From positions 1 to 64,000 of the forward strand of contig NZ_SJZI01000004.1 of assembly GCF_004337505.1 (NCBI RefSeq): a stretch of DNA of 64,000 bases. Direction: 5' to 3'. Under the pieces are notes generated by a model, which did no database searches, had not been told where the DNA came from, and saw only the letters and a program-made list of their open reading frames with translations. This document shows, piece by piece, positions 59,686 through 64,000 of the stretch. The DNA is from Flaviaestuariibacter flavus. Its GTDB lineage: Bacteria; Bacteroidota; Bacteroidia; Chitinophagales; Chitinophagaceae. Position 1 is the stretch's first letter; each line of letters opens with the position of its first letter. The position numbers were made by a program, and so were the translations under genes.

Positions 59686-61983
59686 TTAACGCGCGGTACC
59701 GCCGGAGGGATCCCGCGGCAGGTAGATGCTGAACGTGGCGCCCTCATTGGGCGCGCCCGCGGCGGTGATGAAGCCGCCGTGGTTTTCGGTGATGCGCTTG
59801 CAGATGGCAAGCCCGATACCGGTGCCGGTGTAAAGACTGCTGCTGTCGTGCAGCCGGTAGAAGATATTGAAGATGCGGCTGCTCTGCACCGGGTCGAAGC
59901 CGATGCCCGTGTCGCGTACGCGGATCAGGTAGAAGTCGCCCGTGCTGGCACGCGTGGGGTGATGAAAGGAGCCGCCGGGCGCCACCTCGCAGTGCAGCTC
60001 GATGATCCCGCCGCCGCCGGGGATGCTGAACTTGACGGCGTTGCCAATGAGGTTGGAAAAAAGCTGCCGCGCCTGGTACGGGATCATCGGGAGCACCGGC
60101 AGGCTTTCCGATACCACACGGATACCCTTCTCGCGCAGGTCGTCGGCGAAATCTTCCAGCACACTTGCAACAATGTCGTTGAGGTCGGACATTACGAAAG
60201 GGCTCTCCGAATTATCGAGCAGGCGGTAAGCCATCAGGTCTTCCACTAGGGAGCGCATGCGCTGGGCCGATTGCTGGATGCGCCCCAATGAATGCACGAT
60301 GTTGTCCGAAAGCGAGCGGCCCTCCTCGTCCATCACCCGCGAGGCGAACACCAGGATCTTGCGGATCGGCTCTTTGAGGTCGTGGGTGGTGATCCAGTTG
60401 ATATTGGCGAGCTCCTCGTTGGCCTTCACCAGCTTCTCGTTGAGCACGCGGTGGTTGGCTTCCTCGGCTTTGAGGTATTCGAGGTGAAACACATTCTGCA
60501 GCGCCGCCGCAAAGCGCGTGGCGGCATTCACTTCCGACACCCGCCAGGGCAGGCTATGGTGCTTCACCTGCTCACGAAACAGCGCGAAGGAGGTACGCGG
60601 CTGCAGCATATTGGTTACGGGCGAGCGCTTTGCCGGCTCCCTGGGATTGCCGGCCCAGTTGATCACGCGTTCGCGCTCCTCGCGAAACCAGATGATCGCT
60701 TCCTTCCTCGGGTCACCGAGCTTGTGGTAAAGAATTCCGGAAGCCTCGGTGCTGATGCGCCAGGCATCGGGATAATGCGCCGCCAGGTTTTCCGACACAA
60801 ACTGGACACCCGAGTACGTATCGGCCAGCCACTGCAGCAGGTGGCGGGTACGTTCGGGGTCCGGTGCAAAGCCTTTCTGGTACAGCTTTCCCTGGTGCAG
60901 CAGGGCTACGCCCGTTGCGTTGGCCACCGGCACCAGCGAGCTGAGCCCGTTGAAGCGGGCCGCAAAGTCGCCCTCCTGCCCGATGGCAAACAGCAGCTGC
61001 TGCAGGTGGGCTTCCACCACCTGGTGCACCTCGAACTCCTCGGCCACCTGGCGCACGTTGATCTGGGAGGAAAGAAAGTGCCCCTGCAGGAGCGCGGCCT
61101 TACGCTGCAGGTGTCCGAGGTGCTTCGGGCCGCGATGGTGGCAGGCGATGAGTCCCCAGAGGCGGCCTTCGGAAATCAGCGAGATGGTGAGGGTGGCGCC
61201 GACCCCCATATTCTTCAGGTATTGAAGGTGGATCGGCGAAACCGACCGCAGGCGCGCCGTGCCGAGGTCGAGCTCCGGCGCCGTGCCGTCGTCTGCCGTC
61301 AGCAGCGGTACGGGTTCGTAGTGCACGTCGGCAATAAGGCGCAGCGGGTTGCGCAGGTACAGCTCGCGGGCCTGCACCGGGATGTCGGTATGAGGATAAT
61401 GCAGGTTAAGGAAGGGCTCCATCGACGCCTCGCGGCTTTCGGCATACACCTCGCCGTTATAATCCTTGTCGAAGCGGTAGATCATCACACGGTCGTAGCC
61501 CGTGATGGCGCGTGTTTGCTCGGCCACGCGCTGGCAGAGGTCCTGCAGCGAGCGCGCCCGCTCGATATGTGTAACGAAGGCTGCTGTCTGATCGAAAAGC
61601 GCATCCACCGGCAGGTTTACCGGCACCGACTCTTCCAGTTCCAGCACAAAGATGTTTTCGCCGTTGGTGATGCCGAACACATCCCAGGGCTTGCCGGCCG
61701 CCTCCACCCGCAGGGGCCGCGGAAGGTCCTCACCGGCGTGGAGCACCTCATTTATTAGCGAAAAGAGTTCGGGGTGGACGGCGGCCAGTGGCTGCGCGAG
61801 AAGGGCCGACGGCTCCCGGCCGGAAAAGCCGGCCACGTTGGCGCTGCAGTACCGGATAATTCCTTGCGGGTCGAGGCCCAGCAGCACGCCATGTGGCTGG
61901 ATGGATCCGGGAATATGAATGGGTTCACTCTCGCAATTGGCCAGCGTCGCCTGGTCGTGGTAGGAAATATCCCTTAAGTTCAT
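59686..61983 (-). CDS. bacteriophytochrome histidine kinase
   Basis: The 765-residue red/far-red light sensor has a PAS domain with the chromophore-binding Cys17 (ANCESEPIHIPGSIQPHG) and a GAF domain (about 140-315, with YPHTDIPVQARELYLRNPLR and HHRGPKHLG). A PHY domain with the tongue motif PRTSF follows (about 330-505), then a histidine kinase with phospho-acceptor His534 in THDLKEP, NLIGNAVKF and GTGIGLAICKR. It would bind biliverdin covalently. No heme oxygenase gene or cognate response regulator is seen in the window. Divergent from the malic enzyme gene. Confidence 0.95.
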   Translation of the reverse strand: MNLRDISYHDQATLANCESEPIHIPGSIQPHGVLLGLDPQGIIRYCSANVAGFSGREPSALLAQPLAAVHPELFSLINEVLHAGEDLPRPLRVEAAGKPWDVFGITNGENIFVLELEESVPVNLPVDALFDQTAAFVTHIERARSLQDLCQRVAEQTRAITGYDRVMIYRFDKDYNGEVYAESREASMEPFLNLHYPHTDIPVQARELYLRNPLRLIADVHYEPVPLLTADDGTAPELDLGTARLRSVSPIHLQYLKNMGVGATLTISLISEGRLWGLIACHHRGPKHLGHLQRKAALLQGHFLSSQINVRQVAEEFEVHQVVEAHLQQLLFAIGQEGDFAARFNGLSSLVPVANATGVALLHQGKLYQKGFAPDPERTRHLLQWLADTYSGVQFVSENLAAHYPDAWRISTEASGILYHKLGDPRKEAIIWFREERERVINWAGNPREPAKRSPVTNMLQPRTSFALFREQVKHHSLPWRVSEVNAATRFAAALQNVFHLEYLKAEEANHRVLNEKLVKANEELANINWITTHDLKEPIRKILVFASRVMDEEGRSLSDNIVHSLGRIQQSAQRMRSLVEDLMAYRLLDNSESPFVMSDLNDIVASVLEDFADDLREKGIRVVSESLPVLPMIPYQARQLFSNLIGNAVKFSIPGGGGIIELHCEVAPGGSFHHPTRASTGDFYLIRVRDTGIGFDPVQSSRIFNIFYRLHDSSSLYTGTGIGLAICKRITENHGGFITAAGAPNEGATFSIYLPRDPSGGTAR

Positions 61984-62079
61984 GCCGGGAAGATAATTAG
62001 CGGCGGCTCGCCGGCAAGGCTGAGCCGCGAAGATTTAGTTCAAACGATCCGCGGCATCGGCCAATTCCCCGCATTGCCG

Positions 62080-62087
62080 CATCTTTG
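62080..62087 (+). promoter_or_regulatory. possible -7 element of maeB
   Basis: CATCTTTG, one mismatch from TAnnTTTG, 7 bases before the ATG at 62095. No good -33 element. Confidence 0.35.
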
Positions 62088-62094
62088 CAGGCAG

Positions 62095-64000
<1,906 letters not shown>

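Overview
The window is chromosomal DNA from a GC-rich member of the Bacteroidota, most likely of the Chitinophagaceae type. The evidence is the 16S rRNA fragment at the left edge, promoters of the Bacteroidota form (TTTG, about 20 bases, TAnnTTTG), a type IX secretion (T9SS) C-terminal sorting domain, LytTR two-component genes, and many protein families largely confined to this phylum (DUF4476, DUF6263, DUF6261, DUF4136, DUF4288). The family assignment is an inference from gene content. No phage, plasmid, insertion sequence or CRISPR array is visible.

Layout. 1-1.7 kb: 5' half of a 16S gene on the minus strand, driven by four tandem promoters. 1.7-10.3 kb: truA and a DUF4476 protein, an M1 aminopeptidase, small secreted proteins, and a lemA-TPM-TPM operon. 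10.6-21 kb: housekeeping genes, nearly all minus strand (pgk, gap, tRNA-Glu, a beta-CASP nuclease, a DUF4442 protein, lysA, scpB, an isolated atpG). 21-29 kb: an accessory stretch with two paralogous Cys-motif/membrane proteins, a T9SS cargo protein, a gene broken by an amber codon, DUF6261 with a tandem-repeat array in front of it, and gene fragments. 29-40 kb: secA, DoxX and a GlxA-type regulator, two DUF2975 genes with an XRE regulator, a LiaF-like protein, a DUF4288 protein and a LytS/LytTR pair. 40-50 kb: a K+ channel with an altered filter, two tandem amidohydrolases, deoC, a SPOR protein and an M20 peptidase. 50-57 kb: secreted unknowns, an ankyrin protein, a second tandem-repeat array in front of a helical unknown, an orphan restriction-type nuclease, YccF and an MFS carrier. 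57-64 kb: a two-gene ABC exporter, a bacteriophytochrome kinase and a malic enzyme that runs off the right end.

Three patterns stand out beyond the genes. (1) Two tandem arrays with 21-base periodicity (27459-27710 and 52831-52998) each lie just upstream of, and in the same sense as, a gene for an alpha-helical protein of unknown function. Their subunits share a recognisable core. This is the best candidate for an undescribed element. (2) At least nine genes have short AT-rich or palindromic tandem repeats starting at or within a few bases of the stop codon. (3) The four rRNA promoters and the tRNA-Glu promoter share both the TAnnTTTG element and the first transcribed bases, suggesting a common stable-RNA control signal. 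Several families of interspersed palindromic elements fill the remaining intergenic space.
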